Made by a program: the position numbers and the translations under genes. Shown here piece after piece: positions 62,602 through 64,000 of a stretch of DNA of 64,000 nt. Each line of letters opens with the position of its first letter. The stretch's first letter is position 1. The DNA lies in assembly GCA_959347315.1 (NCBI GenBank), contig OY365807.1, positions 15,574,874 through 15,638,873 on the forward strand. The letters run 5' to 3'. The notes beneath the pieces are model-generated. The model did not search any database. It saw only the letters and a program-made list of their open reading frames with translations, and was not told the DNA's origin. The stretch comes from Bimastos eiseni (taxonomy: Eukaryota > Annelida > Clitellata > Crassiclitellata > Lumbricidae).

Positions 62602-64000
62602 AAAAGTACTGATAACACAAAATTTAAGATGTGTCTGAGATGTACTAGCTCTATTTAATTTATATGTCCAAATATAATGTATAAGACAAAGAGGAGTTAT
62701 TAATTAGTGACCGGGATAATTTTTGCTTATTAATTAAGCTTCTCTAGCCAGGGCAGTTGGTTTTCTGGTCTCCGGTCATGCATGCTTGCAGGTGGTTATA
62801 ATGTTATTGCTGGATTTTTCTGTTAAGTTAGGAAAGAATGGTGAAATTCTTTGAATATTGGACATTGTTTCAAAAGTACTTGACTTCAGTTGCACCTCAA
62901 CTTGTATATAGTGATAAAACTTTGTTTACTGGTACCGAACACTTGTTAATGAGTATAACTGTTGTATTTGGCATAACGCAGTATTTATCAAATATAATGT
63001 GCACTATAGAAGATTCACTAATAAACAAATGTGTTAAGATCTCTTTAGTTGATTTATGTTTTTTCTTAGGTGCATTTGTTCTTAAAGATTCCTTGATTCA
63101 CAACAATAACAGTATTTATTTTACGCACATGGTGTATACGTATTTCCTGCTCTGGCTCCCTTATCTGCAATGCACTGACATCGCCGTCTGGCAACGCCGT
63201 GCTTTCTCTGTGGCTGGTACGGTGACCTAGAATGACCTTTTGGTGGTAATGCATTCCACGCCAATAGATAGTCCTAATACTTCCTTATTCTTCCATGGGC
63301 TCAAGACTTTAAGTTTGACCGAGATAGAATGGGGCGCTTTTGAGTAGACCGTCCAAAATGGTGCTATATAAAACTGCTGCAGTAATAATATTAATCAATG
63401 TATCCGTTTATTCGCCAAGGCGACGTGCGTAATAATATGGTATCCCTGCTACGTAAGACATGGCTACATCTGGTGAATTTGGAGACAGACAGACAGAGAC
63501 AGAGAGAGAAAAGAGAGAGAATTTTTGGATCGTTTGCTTTTACGGTTAGTGTCATTTTTGGGGTTTTGGAAGTGAGGCAGCCGTTCTGTAACACACAGGC
63601 AGGAATCAATTAGGCCTATACCACCAAAACGCATCAGGCCACAAAAGTCACTGCGCGTCGGCAAAGTGAACTAATGGACCTTAATTGTAAGCGCAAAGGA
63701 ACAAAAATGGAGAGAACGTTGATTGGATAGAAGAACGGCTGGATCTGGAATATATATTGAACACTGAACAGGATGATGAGATCCAAGCTCTCCCTATTTA
63801 TTCCATGAAAGAGCATTTTGCTTTCTGCGCGGGAGAAGTCTGTTTCAAGTTATTGTTATTAAACGTTTTTTAAATGCAATGATTCTATCAGAGCTTTTCA
63901 TCTCGTGGAATGCATGATGAGTGTATGCCTAATAGTTATACTTTCTCCATTTTTCTTCGTTCTACTATATAGGCCTAGTTATAAGTATTTTTACGTTATC
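62602..64000. other. Downstream intergenic sequence, no gene seen
   Basis: AT-rich; a GA-rich run at 63486-63520 and AGGCCTAT words near the end. A 130-codon frame at 62838-63230 has the composition of AT-rich noise and no recognised domain. Confidence 0.55.

Noticed and set aside
62838..63230. 130-codon frame downstream of filamin
   Set aside because: AT-rich composition, no recognised domain, and no splice or start context to support it.

Overview
The window is animal nuclear DNA. It is AT-rich, its genes are split into many short exons with GT-AG introns, it is dense in microsatellites, and it carries tRNA-derived SINEs, LINE fragments and short DNA transposons. The word AGGCCT, usually as taggcctat or taggcctac, recurs dozens of times. 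That feature, foldback transposons resembling those described in sea urchins, and the gene content suggest a marine deuterostome, most likely an echinoderm. This placement is an inference.

Layout. Positions 1 to about 16100 hold no gene I can support. This stretch contains microsatellites (including a 1.7 kb ATGT array at 7012-8705), two minus-strand SINE copies, a SINE interrupted by a hAT-like element (13311-14012) and a LINE reverse-transcriptase remnant (10570-10870). From 16188 to 18302 lies the C-terminal part, and possibly all, of an odd-skipped-related (Osr) zinc-finger transcription factor: three coding exons, three C2H2 fingers, and the conserved RFDFANLA motif upstream of them. Positions 18303-23590 are intergenic or intronic and include a hAT-like element at about 20677-21206.

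From about 23592 to 61814 a single plus-strand gene of 50 recognisable exons encodes a filamin-family protein, about 2,519 residues within the window. It is built of about 27 filamin-type Ig repeats, a proline-rich hinge before the last three repeats, and a short unique C-terminus ending in a stop at 61812-61814. Nearly all introns are phase 1. The exons repeat as a four-exon cassette (about 177, 147, 84 and 138 nt) that encodes two Ig repeats. Two introns start with GC rather than GT. No calponin-homology actin-binding domain is visible, so either the 5' end of the gene lies outside the window (which would place Osr inside one of its introns) or the gene lacks that domain.

The filamin introns hold mobile DNA: a 5'-truncated LINE (31903-32607), three short foldback elements sharing a GGACAATT-type terminal repeat and flanked by 8-9 bp target duplications (31530-31859, 43391-43977, about 59540-59635), SINE copies, and an 18-bp minisatellite. 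Two AATAAA signals follow the stop codon; 61815-64000 holds no further gene I can support. Osr is a nuclear regulator and filamin a cytoskeletal crosslinker; nothing in the sequence shows that they act together.
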